Shown here: one piece after another, positions 26,210 through 35,375 of the stretch
Layout: every line of letters begins with the position of its first letter
How positions within the stretch are numbered: the first letter of the stretch is position 1
Source of the DNA: Alphaproteobacteria bacterium
Lineage (GTDB): Bacteria > Pseudomonadota > Alphaproteobacteria > JABAAW01
Direction of reading: 5' to 3'
Length of the DNA stretch: 42,600 nt
Assembly: GCA_014238535.1 (NCBI GenBank)
Contig: JABAAW010000008.1
Coordinates: 6,618-49,217 of the forward strand
The notes under the pieces: model-generated
What the model saw: the letters and a program-made list of their open reading frames with translations, nothing else
What the model was told of the DNA's origin: nothing
Database searches by the model: none
Program-made: the position numbers and the translations under genes

Positions 26210-27601
26210 ATGAGCAATTTTTCTGAACTAGGTTTAAGTGATCGACTGCTCGAGCAAGTAACTCGAGTAGGATTCAATCAGCCAACTCCTATACAAGAAA
26301 AAACCATTCCAAATGCCCTGATGAACCGTGATATCGTCGGTATCGCGCAGACAGGCACTGGCAAGACTGCAGCATTCGTACTACCAATGCTAGATATATT
26401 AACGCATGCGAGGCAACGCGCTGGAATGCCTCGGGCATTAGTCTTAAATCCAACACGCGAATTGGCAATGCAAACTGCAGAAGTGGTAGATACTTTCGCG
26501 CTAGCTTTGGGTATAAGCCACACTCTATTGATCGGTGGGATGACTATGGGAGAACAAATGCGAAATCTTGCAAGAGCACCAGATGTTATAATCGCAACAC
26601 CCGGAAGACTCATCGACCTACAAGAACGCGGAAAAATACTATTCAATGCCATTTCTATTCTTGTCATTGACGAAGCTGACAGAATGCTTGACATGGGATT
26701 TATCCCCGATGTCGAAAAAATTTGCGCGTTGCTACCAATACACAGGCAAACGCTAATGATGTCGGCAACAATTGATAGTGATGTTGAAAAATTAGCTAAA
26801 CGATTTACTACTCGCGCTAAGAGTATTGACTTATCTCCAAAGCAGCGTAGCGCTGATACGGTCCAAGAAAACTTCATCGCAGTCCCTAGCGAAGAGAAAA
26901 AAATAGCACTGGTCGTCGAAGAATTAAAAAAACGCACAAGTGCCATTATCTTCTGCAACAAAAGACAACGAGTGCGTGAAGTTGCAAAATTGCTGAATGC
27001 CAATCATGTACAAGACATCGGGCAGTTACACGGAGAAATGTCACAACCATTAAGAATAGCTGAACTAAATCGCTTCAGAAACGGCGAAGTGCGTTTTCTT
27101 ATTTGCTCAGATGTCGCTGCTCGAGGACTTGATATCGAGGCAGTAGATTGTGTTATAAATTTCGATGTACCCTTAAACAAAGATAACTATGTTCATAGAA
27201 TCGGCCGCACAGGCCGCGCAGGGTTGAAGGGAACAGCTATAACATACGTAAGCAACGATGATAGAATTTTACTTGAACGTATAGGAATGCTCGAAAATGC
27301 TGGAAAAATGATCATAAGTAGCACGAAACAAAATTTTGTAGGCAAGCAGCATGAAAAAAATAGGCAGAGACAAGAGTATAGCAAAGGGTATGGTGACCAC
27401 TCACGAACACGTTCTTACAGTCAAGCACATAGAAAAAACCATCCGAGTATATCCGGAGGAGCAAATAGTGATACGCATAGTCTCCACCGTGCAAAAAAAC
27501 CGATAAATCAAGTGCAAAACAATATACCCAACAAAAACAGTGAGCAAGCTAAGACCGCTCAATCTGATGTCTTCCCTGCATTCCTGCGTAATCCTGTGTA
27601 A
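26210..27601 (+). CDS. DEAD-box RNA helicase, RhlE-like
   Basis: ATP-dependent RNA helicase for ribosome assembly or RNA decay. All core motifs are present: Q motif PTPIQ, motif I AQTGTGKT, PTRELA, TPGR, DEAD, SAT, ARGLDI and HRIGRTGR. It is closest in pattern to the RhlE group. The tail (about 400-463) is basic and polar, with many Q, N, H and S, as usual for RNA-binding extensions. I start at ATG 26210 (MSNFSELGL), the family start; in-frame codons further upstream (26030, 26189) would add sequence unlike the family and overlap recA. Confidence 0.93.
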   Translation: MSNFSELGLSDRLLEQVTRVGFNQPTPIQEKTIPNALMNRDIVGIAQTGTGKTAAFVLPMLDILTHARQRAGMPRALVLNPTRELAMQTAEVVDTFALALGISHTLLIGGMTMGEQMRNLARAPDVIIATPGRLIDLQERGKILFNAISILVIDEADRMLDMGFIPDVEKICALLPIHRQTLMMSATIDSDVEKLAKRFTTRAKSIDLSPKQRSADTVQENFIAVPSEEKKIALVVEELKKRTSAIIFCNKRQRVREVAKLLNANHVQDIGQLHGEMSQPLRIAELNRFRNGEVRFLICSDVAARGLDIEAVDCVINFDVPLNKDNYVHRIGRTGRAGLKGTAITYVSNDDRILLERIGMLENAGKMIISSTKQNFVGKQHEKNRQRQEYSKGYGDHSRTRSYSQAHRKNHPSISGGANSDTHSLHRAKKPINQVQNNIPNKNSEQAKTAQSDVFPAFLRNPV

Positions 27602-27668
27602 AAAGAAACATTTAAATTGCCACTTAGTCTAGCTGGCAAAAAGCAGCGAGGCAAACAAAAGCAACCTT

Positions 27669-29699
27669 ATGGCAGAAAGTCTAGGTACAAGCAACAAACC
27701 AAAGGCAAGTAGCGATAAACCGACTCGCAAAAGCAGCTATCGGGTTTTGTTCTCAAACCCCATGCCAGCATACGATACAGCGCATGCTCGCGCATACCAA
27801 GCGCAAGCAGCTAACGGTGATAATAATTTTTTAGCATACCTATGCAATAGACAATACTTCCCACGCCTAAGTGCAAGCGACGCTTTCATTCGAATGCGCT
27901 ATTCTGCGATGATACGATTTAAAGAGTGGCATCTACTACGCGATGCAGAGGGAATAGAAAGAGTAGTATTAATATATCGAAATCCTAACCTGAACCTCTA
28001 TCTGGACAGTATGGATGCTACGACCAATTCTATAGGCTTGCGCGAATGCGTAAATCATTTCTTAAAGCCCGTGATAGAACCTCTACACGCTATGCATAAA
28101 GAGGGAATAACTTACCGAGCATTCTCCGCCACTAATTTATTCGGAACATCACCACCAGTGCAAAACTTTGTGCTCGGACAATGTTTAACAGAACCTGCAG
28201 GAAGCATTCAGCCTAGGATATTCGAAACTCCTACTGCAGCAATGGCAGAACCTCAAGGCAGAGGAAGCGAAACAATCGCTAGCGATTACTATGCTTTAGG
28301 CGTAATGGTACTAACACTATTACGAGGGCATGTTCCATTAAGAATGCTATCAGAGGAAGCAGTAATAATACAAAAATCTCGATTGGGCTCATACAGAGCC
28401 TTAATCGAGCACACTCCTTTAGACGCTGAAAGCGCAGATTTAATACGAGGATTGCTGGACGACAGCCCAGGAACAAGATGGGGTTACGAGCAAGTAATAT
28501 CTTGGTTGGGAGGTTATCGGCGTGCAGTCGATAACCACTTCACTCCGCCACGCGCAAAAGTACCATACTACATACAAGAAAATATTATAACAACCAGGCA
28601 GGAGATGTCTTACATACTACACAAAAATTGGCAGGAAGGTTTAGAACTAGGGAAAAACCCAGACCTGGCTCACTGGCTGAGACGCTCCTTTGCAGATGAC
28701 GCGAACGCAAGAGAAATCATATTGCTACAAGAAAAAATGACAACAAGGGATGGTAACAAAAGTAACAATTTAACCGATGCATTATCAAGAATTTTGATTT
28801 TGCTGAACCCTTTGGCTCCTATATTGTGGGAAAACAGCGGTAGCACTGTTACCGGTATTCCCAATATGATGGCAAAGTACTACAGCCAAAGAACAAAAAT
28901 AAAAACAATAATAAAATTATTGCAAAATGGAACTCACGATTTTTGGATGCGCAACTATCTGCATAGCGCACCAACGTATATAGCTAATGTAAATATGCTT
29001 ACTTCATTAACAAAACGCATGTTGCACAGCGATAAGGAAACGCAGATGCTTCGATTCATGTACACGATAAACCGAGACGCCCCTTGCATGTCTCCTCTTT
29101 TCGCTAGAGACTACGTGTATGGAATAAAAAATCTTTTAAAATACATAGAAAAACGAGTGACACAGCAAGAAGAAGGCTCCCGATTGTTACTTGATACTCA
29201 TATCCTAGCTTACATTGCGGCATACAGCCATTACGACCTTACCAACCTCGTCGAAGATTCTTTGTTAGATAGCGACATAATTAAAAGCGGACTGGCACAA
29301 GTGAGAATGCTAAGCTATGTGCAACAAGGCTATGATAAAACCGCGACGCCATCTCTTTGTAAAGCCCTGCTTCCATTACTCGAACCTGCTCTTGAAAGAT
29401 TCAAAAACACTAAGAAAAAAGAAATACTACGATCACAATTACACAAATGCTCAAAAAATGGCTGGCTACAATCAATGCTCGCTGCTGCCGACAACCAATC
29501 ACTGCTCGCACAAGACTCTCAAGAATACGGAAACGCTCAGCGTAGGTACAAAGCAAATGAAAAACTCTTACTCGCTATAGCAGAAGCTCAGCATAATCTG
29601 CACGCTAACACTAAAGAAAGAGCTCAAAAACTAGCACTGACCGCTAGCTCAAGTATAATGGTGGTAGGATTCTTAACATTACTGCTGAAAATTATATAA
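27669..29699 (+). CDS. Pseudokinase-like protein with C-terminal membrane anchor
   Basis: A 676-residue protein whose first 280 residues look like a eukaryotic-type protein kinase fold. ITYRAFSATNLF (147-158) aligns with the catalytic loop H-R-D-x-K-x-x-N, and SDYYALGVMVLTLLRG (205-220) aligns with the conserved S-D-x-Y-S-x-G-V helix. The catalytic Asp is Ala151, the Lys is Ser153, and no DFG is found (VLG at 168-170). The nucleotide lysine is not evident either. The rest (about 290-650) is helical and unrecognised. The last 20 residues form a membrane segment (SSSIMVVGFLTLLLKII). It is therefore probably a membrane-tethered scaffold or sensor. The next gene starts two bases after its stop and encodes a small membrane protein. 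Confidence 0.75.
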   Translation: MAESLGTSNKPKASSDKPTRKSSYRVLFSNPMPAYDTAHARAYQAQAANGDNNFLAYLCNRQYFPRLSASDAFIRMRYSAMIRFKEWHLLRDAEGIERVVLIYRNPNLNLYLDSMDATTNSIGLRECVNHFLKPVIEPLHAMHKEGITYRAFSATNLFGTSPPVQNFVLGQCLTEPAGSIQPRIFETPTAAMAEPQGRGSETIASDYYALGVMVLTLLRGHVPLRMLSEEAVIIQKSRLGSYRALIEHTPLDAESADLIRGLLDDSPGTRWGYEQVISWLGGYRRAVDNHFTPPRAKVPYYIQENIITTRQEMSYILHKNWQEGLELGKNPDLAHWLRRSFADDANAREIILLQEKMTTRDGNKSNNLTDALSRILILLNPLAPILWENSGSTVTGIPNMMAKYYSQRTKIKTIIKLLQNGTHDFWMRNYLHSAPTYIANVNMLTSLTKRMLHSDKETQMLRFMYTINRDAPCMSPLFARDYVYGIKNLLKYIEKRVTQQEEGSRLLLDTHILAYIAAYSHYDLTNLVEDSLLDSDIIKSGLAQVRMLSYVQQGYDKTATPSLCKALLPLLEPALERFKNTKKKEILRSQLHKCSKNGWLQSMLAAADNQSLLAQDSQEYGNAQRRYKANEKLLLAIAEAQHNLHANTKERAQKLALTASSSIMVVGFLTLLLKII

Positions 29700-29700
29700 A

Positions 29701-30234
29701 ATGGCTAACCTATTACCAACAAATCATTCAGACAATCCTGATCTTAATAAGACAAATATCGAAGATAAATCGCGTGCGCACATTATAATAAAAATAATAT
29801 TAATATGCGTAGTGATACTGGCAGGACTGTATTCATCTTGGGTTTTGCTAATATCATTCGCATTGTTACCAAGCGTGCTAATTCGCCAAATCGATAAAAA
29901 GGAAAAAAGTACGCTTATATTCGCAGTAACCGGACTAAACGCAACAGGATTGTTGATGGCTTTACAACACAGTTATAAAACATACGGAATTTTCCCAGAT
30001 TCAGGTCAGCTATTCGCTGATTGGTTCAACTGGCTTGCTCCATTTGGAATGGCATGGACTGCTATACTGATTTTCATGATTTTCCCCGTTGCACTAAAAA
30101 CAATCATAGGAATGGTGTTACAAAACAAAGAAAAGAAGTTACGCGAACAACAAAAAACATTACTAAAAGATTGGGGCAGACAGATTACGCTTGAGTCTAA
30201 AAAAGGAAACGACAAATTTATAGAAAAAAAATAG
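29701..30234 (+). CDS. Small membrane protein paired with the pseudokinase-like gene
   Basis: A 177-residue protein that I do not recognise. About four hydrophobic segments are visible (IIIKIILICVVILAGLYSSW, then VLLISFALLPSVLI, LIFAVTGLNATGLLMAL and WTAILIFMIFPVALKTIIG). They are followed by a charged, K/E/Q-rich cytoplasmic-looking tail from about 140. The ATG at 29701 comes one base after the preceding stop codon, so the two genes are almost certainly cotranscribed. A partnership with the pseudokinase-like protein is likely, but its role is unknown. Confidence 0.7.
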   Translation: MANLLPTNHSDNPDLNKTNIEDKSRAHIIIKIILICVVILAGLYSSWVLLISFALLPSVLIRQIDKKEKSTLIFAVTGLNATGLLMALQHSYKTYGIFPDSGQLFADWFNWLAPFGMAWTAILIFMIFPVALKTIIGMVLQNKEKKLREQQKTLLKDWGRQITLESKKGNDKFIEKK

Positions 30235-30381
30235 CATGCCCGCTAATACACACGCTACTGACAGCTTGCAAAATAAGAAAAAACAAGGCAACTACCAAAC
30301 CCAAACTTCAGTAGTGACAGGTTTTCTAAAACAAAGGCTATTTAAGGGATAAAATTCGTTAGTAACACTATTAGCCTTGTG

Positions 30382-31293
30382 CTATAGAACCGCTTTAGAA
30401 GGTTCTATAATGTGACGCTGCTCCTCTAACTCTACCGCTTTACGTAGTTTTTCAAAGGCAGACGCTTCAATTTGTCGAATACGCTCGCGGCTAACATTAT
30501 AGCGCTTACTTAGAGAATCTAGGGTTGCCACCGGATCATCTAATCGCCTCGAGCAAAAAATATCACGCTCTCGAGGTTTCAAGGTCTCTAGTGCATCAGC
30601 TAAAACTGCCCGCCGATAGCGCGACTCTTCTTGATCAAGAATCATCTTTTCGTGATCTTCTTCCTCGTCTGCTATCCACTCTTGCCACGCATCACCATCA
30701 TCACCAACAGGGGTTTGAAGAGATAAGTCTCGTGATGAAAGACGAGCATGCATCATTTCAACGTCCTTAGCTTCAACTTCAAGCGTAGAGGCTATCTTTC
30801 CTATCTCATCCGCCGTGATTTGGTTGGAATCTAGCGCTCGCATCTGTTGCCTAAGCTTTCTAAGATTAAAAAAAAGCTTTTTCTGCGCCGATGTCGTCCC
30901 TATCTTAACCAGCGACCAAGAGCGCAATACATAATCCTGAATCGCTGCTCGTATCCACCACATGGCATAAGTAGCAAGGCGAAAGCCGCGTTCAGGGTCG
31001 AAGCGCCTGACTGCTTGCAAAAGACCTATGTTACCCTCCGAGACCAACTCCGAATATGGTAAGCCATACCCACGGTAGCCAGACGCAATTTTTGCAACTA
31101 ACCGTAAATGACTCAAAACTAAACGGTGCGCTGCCTCGACATCTTTATGCGATATCCAACGCCGAGCTAGCATATACTCTTCTTCGCGTTCCAAAATTGG
31201 AACCTTGCGAATCTCCGAGAGATAACGCTCTAGACCATCCTCCCTTACCGAAAGCGTAGCTACCCGGCGAGGAACTAACGAACCCTTACTCAT
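30382..31293 (-). CDS. rpoH: RNA polymerase sigma factor RpoH (sigma-32)
   Basis: Heat-shock sigma factor. The 303-residue product has region 2 with GLPYSELVSEGNIGLLQAV, RGFRLATYAMWWIRAAIQDYVLRSW, the RpoH box QKKLFFNLR (137-145) that separates RpoH from RpoD, and region 4 with a helix-turn-helix (LSKRYNVSRERIRQIE). I start at ATG 31293 (MSKGSLVPRR), which aligns with other RpoH proteins. The frame stays open for 55 more codons upstream, but that stretch is intergenic in character and overlaps the purH promoter region. A hairpin spans the stop codon. It is divergent from purH. Confidence 0.95.
   Translation of the reverse strand: MSKGSLVPRRVATLSVREDGLERYLSEIRKVPILEREEEYMLARRWISHKDVEAAHRLVLSHLRLVAKIASGYRGYGLPYSELVSEGNIGLLQAVRRFDPERGFRLATYAMWWIRAAIQDYVLRSWSLVKIGTTSAQKKLFFNLRKLRQQMRALDSNQITADEIGKIASTLEVEAKDVEMMHARLSSRDLSLQTPVGDDGDAWQEWIADEEEDHEKMILDQEESRYRRAVLADALETLKPRERDIFCSRRLDDPVATLDSLSKRYNVSRERIRQIEASAFEKLRKAVELEEQRHIIEPSKAVL
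30383..30409. other. Hairpin spanning the rpoH stop codon
   Basis: TATAGAACC (30383-30391) and GGTTCTATA (30401-30409) form a perfect 9-bp stem with a 9-base loop. It covers the last codons and most of the stop codon of rpoH. No T-run follows in the direction of rpoH transcription, so it is not a clear intrinsic terminator; it could protect the mRNA 3' end. Confidence 0.75.
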
Positions 31294-31364
31294 AAACACC
31301 AAAACAAGACACACATAAATAGTGCATTCATAAAAAATCAAGTTGTTACTCTTTACAAAAAAAT

Positions 31365-31384
31365 CTCTATATGCCACTATAGAG
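31365..31384. other. Inverted repeat in the rpoH/purH divergent region
   Basis: CTCTATA (31365-31371) and TATAGAG (31378-31384) form a perfect 7-bp inverted repeat with a 6-base spacer. It lies 72 bases upstream of rpoH and 81 upstream of purH, in the 171-base region between them, and could be a regulator site. No confident promoter was placed. Confidence 0.6.
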
Positions 31385-31464
31385 TAGTCAGGGTGAATTG
31401 CATAGTGGTATAGGATTGTGCCAACTGACAAGAATAAAAACTCACTACGCTGATCCATCTTTAT

Positions 31465-33111
31465 ATGAGCAAAGCAGAGACCTATGCGTTGATTTCTGTC
31501 GACGACGTCACGATAGTCGAAAATCTAGCACCTGCATTAGTGAAATGCGGCATCAAGATATTGGCAACCGAAGGCACTTACAAAAAGCTGAAGAATATCA
31601 AAATAGACGCTACTCCTATAGAAAAATATATAGGCGTTGGAGAGTGCGCACAGGGGCAAGTGAAAGCCCTGCACCCTCGTATCTTTGCTGGAATTCTGAA
31701 CAAAAAAAAAATAAAACCAGAGAATGAATTAGAATGCTTGGAAGATGGGAAAAGTATATTTCCTATTAATTACGTAGTTGTTCAACCATATCCTTTTTAC
31801 AAGCAATTGTTGATAGCTAAGGAGCAAGGAAATAACAAAAATAATGAGAGTTTTGAAAAGCTCCTTAAGTATATAGATATCGGAGGTATTTCATTGCTCC
31901 GCGCAGCCGCAAAAAATTATGAGAGCACATATCCGCTATATGAAAAAGAAGACTGCGATACTCTAGCAGAAATTTTAAATGCCAAAAATAACAACGATAT
32001 TAATGATAAAAAATTAAATAAATCTTGCGAAGAGTTAAAATCTATTTTGGCTACTAAAGTATTCCAGTTAACCTCTTTATACGACGCTGTAATAGCCGAC
32101 TGGATGGGTATTGTCGCAAACGACATATTACCAGCACAACGCAATAGTTTTGCAAAACGCTCCTTGATGTTGCGATATGGAGAAAATCCTCACCAATCCG
32201 CAGCTTTGTACACTAGAATTTTTGCAGAAAAAAGTCCAACACAACTGCAAACAAAATCACCTATGCTATGTGGGCGTAGTCCTAGCTATAACAACTTGTT
32301 CGACGTACACAAGGCAACTACAGCGGTTGTTTCGCAAGAAAAACCATCCTGCGCTATCGTCAAGCATGGGAATTTATCTGGTTTTGCCTGCGCTGAAAAT
32401 ATAGAAGAGGCTTTTCAACTCGCTTATCGATGCGACACATTATCTGCTTATGGCGGCGTAGTTGCCGTTAATCGTACTTGTAATGAATCTTTATTTCAAA
32501 AAACAAACAAAAAATTCTTAACTATAATATCAGCACCATCTTTTGCTGATAACGCGCTTGATATAGTATCAAAAAATAATAATAACCATCCCATGCTATT
32601 GCCATATCCACGACTCGCATTAGAAATAAAAAGTAATTTTGAAGTACGGTCAATGGGAAAGCACGTTCGTATATTACAATCCCCCAACAACGTGCGCTTG
32701 AAAATCGGAGATATAAATCAAAAAGGAGAAAAAGCACCTAGCGAAAAAGAAAAGCAAGCCATGCTATTTGCATTTGATGCTGTTGCCTTGATGACATCTA
32801 ACGCTATCGCAATAGTACACACAGAGGCACAAGCGACAATAGGGCTTGGTTGTGGACAAACAAGCCGAATCGATGCAGTCCACATAGCCATTCACAAAGC
32901 ACAACGAGAGGGGCACGACCTGATGGGTAGCATCGTTGCGTCCGATGGTTTCCTTCCCTTCCCCGATGCGCTCGCAGTACTAGCTAAAGCAGGAGTAAGG
33001 GCTATCCTGCACCCTGGCGGAGGTAAAAACGAAAAAACCATCATCGACCTAGCAAATAAACTTGGCATCGTCATTTGTTCGACTGGAGGACTAAGGGCAT
33101 TCAGCCATTAG
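31465..33111 (+). CDS. purH: PurH, AICAR formyltransferase / IMP cyclohydrolase
   Basis: Bifunctional enzyme for the last two steps of IMP synthesis. The C-terminal transformylase half is well kept: RYGENPHQSAALYTR, the catalytic KH in CAIVKHGN, CDTLSAYGGVVAVNR, and GQTSRIDAVHIA followed by SDGFLPFPDAL. The N-terminal cyclohydrolase half is diverged. The usual SVSDKTG is SVDDVT, the S/T-G-G-T loop is ATEGT, and RVKTLHP is QVKALHP, although IDIGG and the later RAAAKN are kept. The length (548) is near normal. It is richer in T at third codon positions than other plus-strand genes. Whether the cyclohydrolase works is uncertain. Confidence 0.92.
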   Translation: MSKAETYALISVDDVTIVENLAPALVKCGIKILATEGTYKKLKNIKIDATPIEKYIGVGECAQGQVKALHPRIFAGILNKKKIKPENELECLEDGKSIFPINYVVVQPYPFYKQLLIAKEQGNNKNNESFEKLLKYIDIGGISLLRAAAKNYESTYPLYEKEDCDTLAEILNAKNNNDINDKKLNKSCEELKSILATKVFQLTSLYDAVIADWMGIVANDILPAQRNSFAKRSLMLRYGENPHQSAALYTRIFAEKSPTQLQTKSPMLCGRSPSYNNLFDVHKATTAVVSQEKPSCAIVKHGNLSGFACAENIEEAFQLAYRCDTLSAYGGVVAVNRTCNESLFQKTNKKFLTIISAPSFADNALDIVSKNNNNHPMLLPYPRLALEIKSNFEVRSMGKHVRILQSPNNVRLKIGDINQKGEKAPSEKEKQAMLFAFDAVALMTSNAIAIVHTEAQATIGLGCGQTSRIDAVHIAIHKAQREGHDLMGSIVASDGFLPFPDALAVLAKAGVRAILHPGGGKNEKTIIDLANKLGIVICSTGGLRAFSH

Positions 33112-33228
33112 CAGCAAAAAATATGCGGATTGGTGGTAAAGAAGCAATCAAAAATAAACAACTAAGCAGAACAGCTCCTCATCCGTGCTTTAACTACAAT
33201 AAAAAAAGCAATATGGTGTTAATAAACT

Positions 33229-33717
33229 CTAAACAATATCGCGAGGTAGCTTCTTCAAGGCTCTAGAAAATAGTGAAGACTGGTATTTACTATCGCGCAA
33301 CGCGTCTTTTAAAAAATTTTCACTAGCAGTCAGAGTCGTCAATGCTAATGCCTCCCGCAAATGCCTCTGCCAACGAATGCTAACTTGTTCTAGACGCTCC
33401 GTTGCAAAGTGCTGCGCCCGCTTTACGCTAAACGAGCGATTGATTTGCGCTTCACGTCGTAACTCCGCAACTTCTTCTTTCGCTTGTTGTTCGATCTGTG
33501 CAACCTCCTGATCAGCATTCTTGTCACGGAGTAACACTTCTGCTAGCTCGCGCGATGCTTTTTCGCGTAGGTCTCGTGCCTCGTCAAGTTCTTGTGCAAT
33601 CGTTGCGATACGCGCATCTAGAGTAGCCTTAACCTTCGGTTTTGCTTTGATGAATATAAACAAAACCAACAGTACGAAAGCAAGGTCGACCCAAAAACTA
33701 GGTTCGTGAAAAATCAT
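33229..33717 (-). CDS. atpF: ATP synthase F0 subunit b
   Basis: Peripheral-stalk subunit of the F0 sector. The 162-residue protein has one N-terminal membrane segment (FWVDLAFVLLVLFIFIKAK) and a long charged coiled coil rich in A, E, R and Q (about 30-130). It is the last gene of the F0 operon; its ATG overlaps the TGA of the b' gene by one base. It converges on purH. Confidence 0.92.
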   Translation of the reverse strand: MIFHEPSFWVDLAFVLLVLFIFIKAKPKVKATLDARIATIAQELDEARDLREKASRELAEVLLRDKNADQEVAQIEQQAKEEVAELRREAQINRSFSVKRAQHFATERLEQVSIRWQRHLREALALTTLTASENFLKDALRDSKYQSSLFSRALKKLPRDIV

Positions 33718-34277
33718 CAGCCCTGCCCTCCTGAAGCCGACGTTGAATTGCCTAACGCAACACTACTTCGCATCCGCGGTGGCTGGGTAGCGATCGCGTC
33801 GCGCACATACTTGCGTAGATCAGCTCTAGCAATATCACATTCAGAACCTAAAATTTTAACCAAAACTTTATCAACAATCTCTACAACAGAGTTCTCTGCC
33901 TCTTTCAAATAAATCGCGTGCTGCGCAACAAGACGTTCCTCGCTACTAACAATGCGCGCCTCGATTTCCTGCTCTAAATCCGCGAGACGCTTTTCGGTTT
34001 TTTCACGCTCTTCAACAACAGCATCCGTACGTAAGCGATCTCCATTGATCTGCGCTGTACTAACCATGTATGCGAGCCTTCCGCCGAACTCATCCGCCTC
34101 CATACGAGCCTCTTCGGCCCGGCGGCGATCAGATTCTATCTGGAAAACACGAGCTTCTAATATCGATACCATTCGTGGTATCAAAAAGCGCGACATCAAC
34201 AAATATAAGATGCCAAAAGTCAATAAAAGCCAAAAAATTTGACCTAGAAAGGTATCAAACTGGTCCAACTGTGGCAT
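33717..34277 (-). CDS. atpG: ATP synthase F0 subunit b'
   Basis: Second b-type stalk subunit, found in alphaproteobacteria, cyanobacteria and plastids, where b and b' form a heterodimer. The 186-residue protein begins MPQLDQFDTFLGQIFWLLL, the b' signature, then LLMSRFLIPRMVSILEAR, and a long charged helix. A short G/S/A-rich tail ends it. It starts 14 bases after atpE and overlaps atpF by one base. The gene symbol varies among annotations (atpG, atpF2, atpX). Confidence 0.92.
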   Translation of the reverse strand: MPQLDQFDTFLGQIFWLLLTFGILYLLMSRFLIPRMVSILEARVFQIESDRRRAEEARMEADEFGGRLAYMVSTAQINGDRLRTDAVVEEREKTEKRLADLEQEIEARIVSSEERLVAQHAIYLKEAENSVVEIVDKVLVKILGSECDIARADLRKYVRDAIATQPPRMRSSVALGNSTSASGGQG

Positions 34278-34290
34278 AGATTAGGTCCTA

Positions 34291-34518
34291 TCAGAAAATA
34301 AACATGACCATCAAGCCAATAAGTAACGCAAATAGAGCGATAGCTTCTGTCACCGCGAAGCCAACCCATATTGACGCTCCTATCTCTTTTTTTGCTGCAG
34401 GATTGCGCGCGATAGCTTGAAAGTAACTCGCCCAAACATTCCCTACACCTATACCTGCCCCAATCATTCCGACTGCTGCTAACCCTGCCCCAATCATTTT
34501 TGCTGCTTCAACTTCCAT
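34291..34518 (-). CDS. atpE: ATP synthase F0 subunit c
   Basis: Ring-forming proteolipid of F0. The 75-residue hairpin has GAGLAAVGMIGAGIGVGN in helix 1, the polar loop ARNPAAKKE, and helix 2 with the ion-carrying Glu58 (VTEAIALFAL). No Na+-type ligand set (Gln in helix 1, Ser after the Glu) is seen, so it should be a proton ring. I start at ATG 34518 (MEVEAAKMIG), the family start; the longer frame to 34554 adds 12 unrelated residues. Confidence 0.95.
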   Translation of the reverse strand: MEVEAAKMIGAGLAAVGMIGAGIGVGNVWASYFQAIARNPAAKKEIGASIWVGFAVTEAIALFALLIGLMVMFIF

Positions 34519-34577
34519 GGTAGTTCCTATATTGTTGGTTTTCGTGAAATACAATTACCTTTATGGTATAGCATGGA

Positions 34578-35315
34578 TTAATGCAGGTAAAGTGCATCAT
34601 GCAAGTAAATACAAGTAAGAATTGCGAAAACGTACGCTTGTATGAATGCGACCATCAGCTCTAGGGCTGTAATGGCTAGCAAACCCAGAAATGGAACTAT
34701 ACCAAAAACACCAAGAGAAACAACGAAGCCAGCTATAACCTTTAACAACACGTGCCCTACCACCATATTAGCGAATAGACGCACAGAAAGGCTAACTGGA
34801 CGAGACAAGTATGATAGTAACTCTATTGGTATAAGTATTGGAGCCAAGAACCACGGTGTCCCATGCGGCAAAAACAGCCTTAGGAAACCGTGCCCATGGC
34901 GGGCGATGCCCAAAAGTGTTACTGCTAAAAATATTGAACCAGCTAGGAAGAAGTTAACCGCCAAGTGGCTAGTAAAAGTGAAGGAGCCTGGCAATAATCC
35001 GGCGACATTGCCAACTAAGATGAACATAAAAAGGCTGAAAATGAATGGAAAGAAGCGCTTGCCTTCCTTGCCAACATTATCGCGCACCATGTCCGCTACT
35101 GTTTTGTAGATCATCTCCACGATTAACTGGCTATAACTTGGCACAAGAGCACGTTTGCGAGTCGCAAAAAAGAATGAGAGGCAGATTGCCACAACACTCA
35201 AAGTCATCCACAGCGAGGAGTTCGTGTAGGATAGATTTAAACCGTTTGCAAATTCTAACGAAACAATTTCCTCTATTCGAAATTGCTCTAGCGGGCTGTG
35301 CCCTTCCGTTGCCAT
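34578..35315 (-). CDS. atpB: ATP synthase F0 subunit a
   Basis: Stator channel subunit of F0. The 245-residue protein has five to six membrane segments. The essential Arg179 lies in SLSVRLFANMVVGH, equivalent to E. coli Arg210, and LPGSFTFTSHLAV and FIQAYVFAILTCIYL are typical. It starts the core of the operon after atpI, 60 bases away, and is followed by atpE 59 bases later. Confidence 0.95.
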   Translation of the reverse strand: MATEGHSPLEQFRIEEIVSLEFANGLNLSYTNSSLWMTLSVVAICLSFFFATRKRALVPSYSQLIVEMIYKTVADMVRDNVGKEGKRFFPFIFSLFMFILVGNVAGLLPGSFTFTSHLAVNFFLAGSIFLAVTLLGIARHGHGFLRLFLPHGTPWFLAPILIPIELLSYLSRPVSLSVRLFANMVVGHVLLKVIAGFVVSLGVFGIVPFLGLLAITALELMVAFIQAYVFAILTCIYLHDALYLH

Positions 35316-35375
35316 CTCACTTGTGCTCCCTAATACAAATTCGCAAAAAAATACCGAGCGAACTTAGACCTATAG

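Noticed and set aside
31294-31458. Upstream extension of rpoH by 55 codons
   Set aside because: The extra residues do not resemble RpoH and the stretch is the divergent promoter region with purH; ATG 31293 fits the family.
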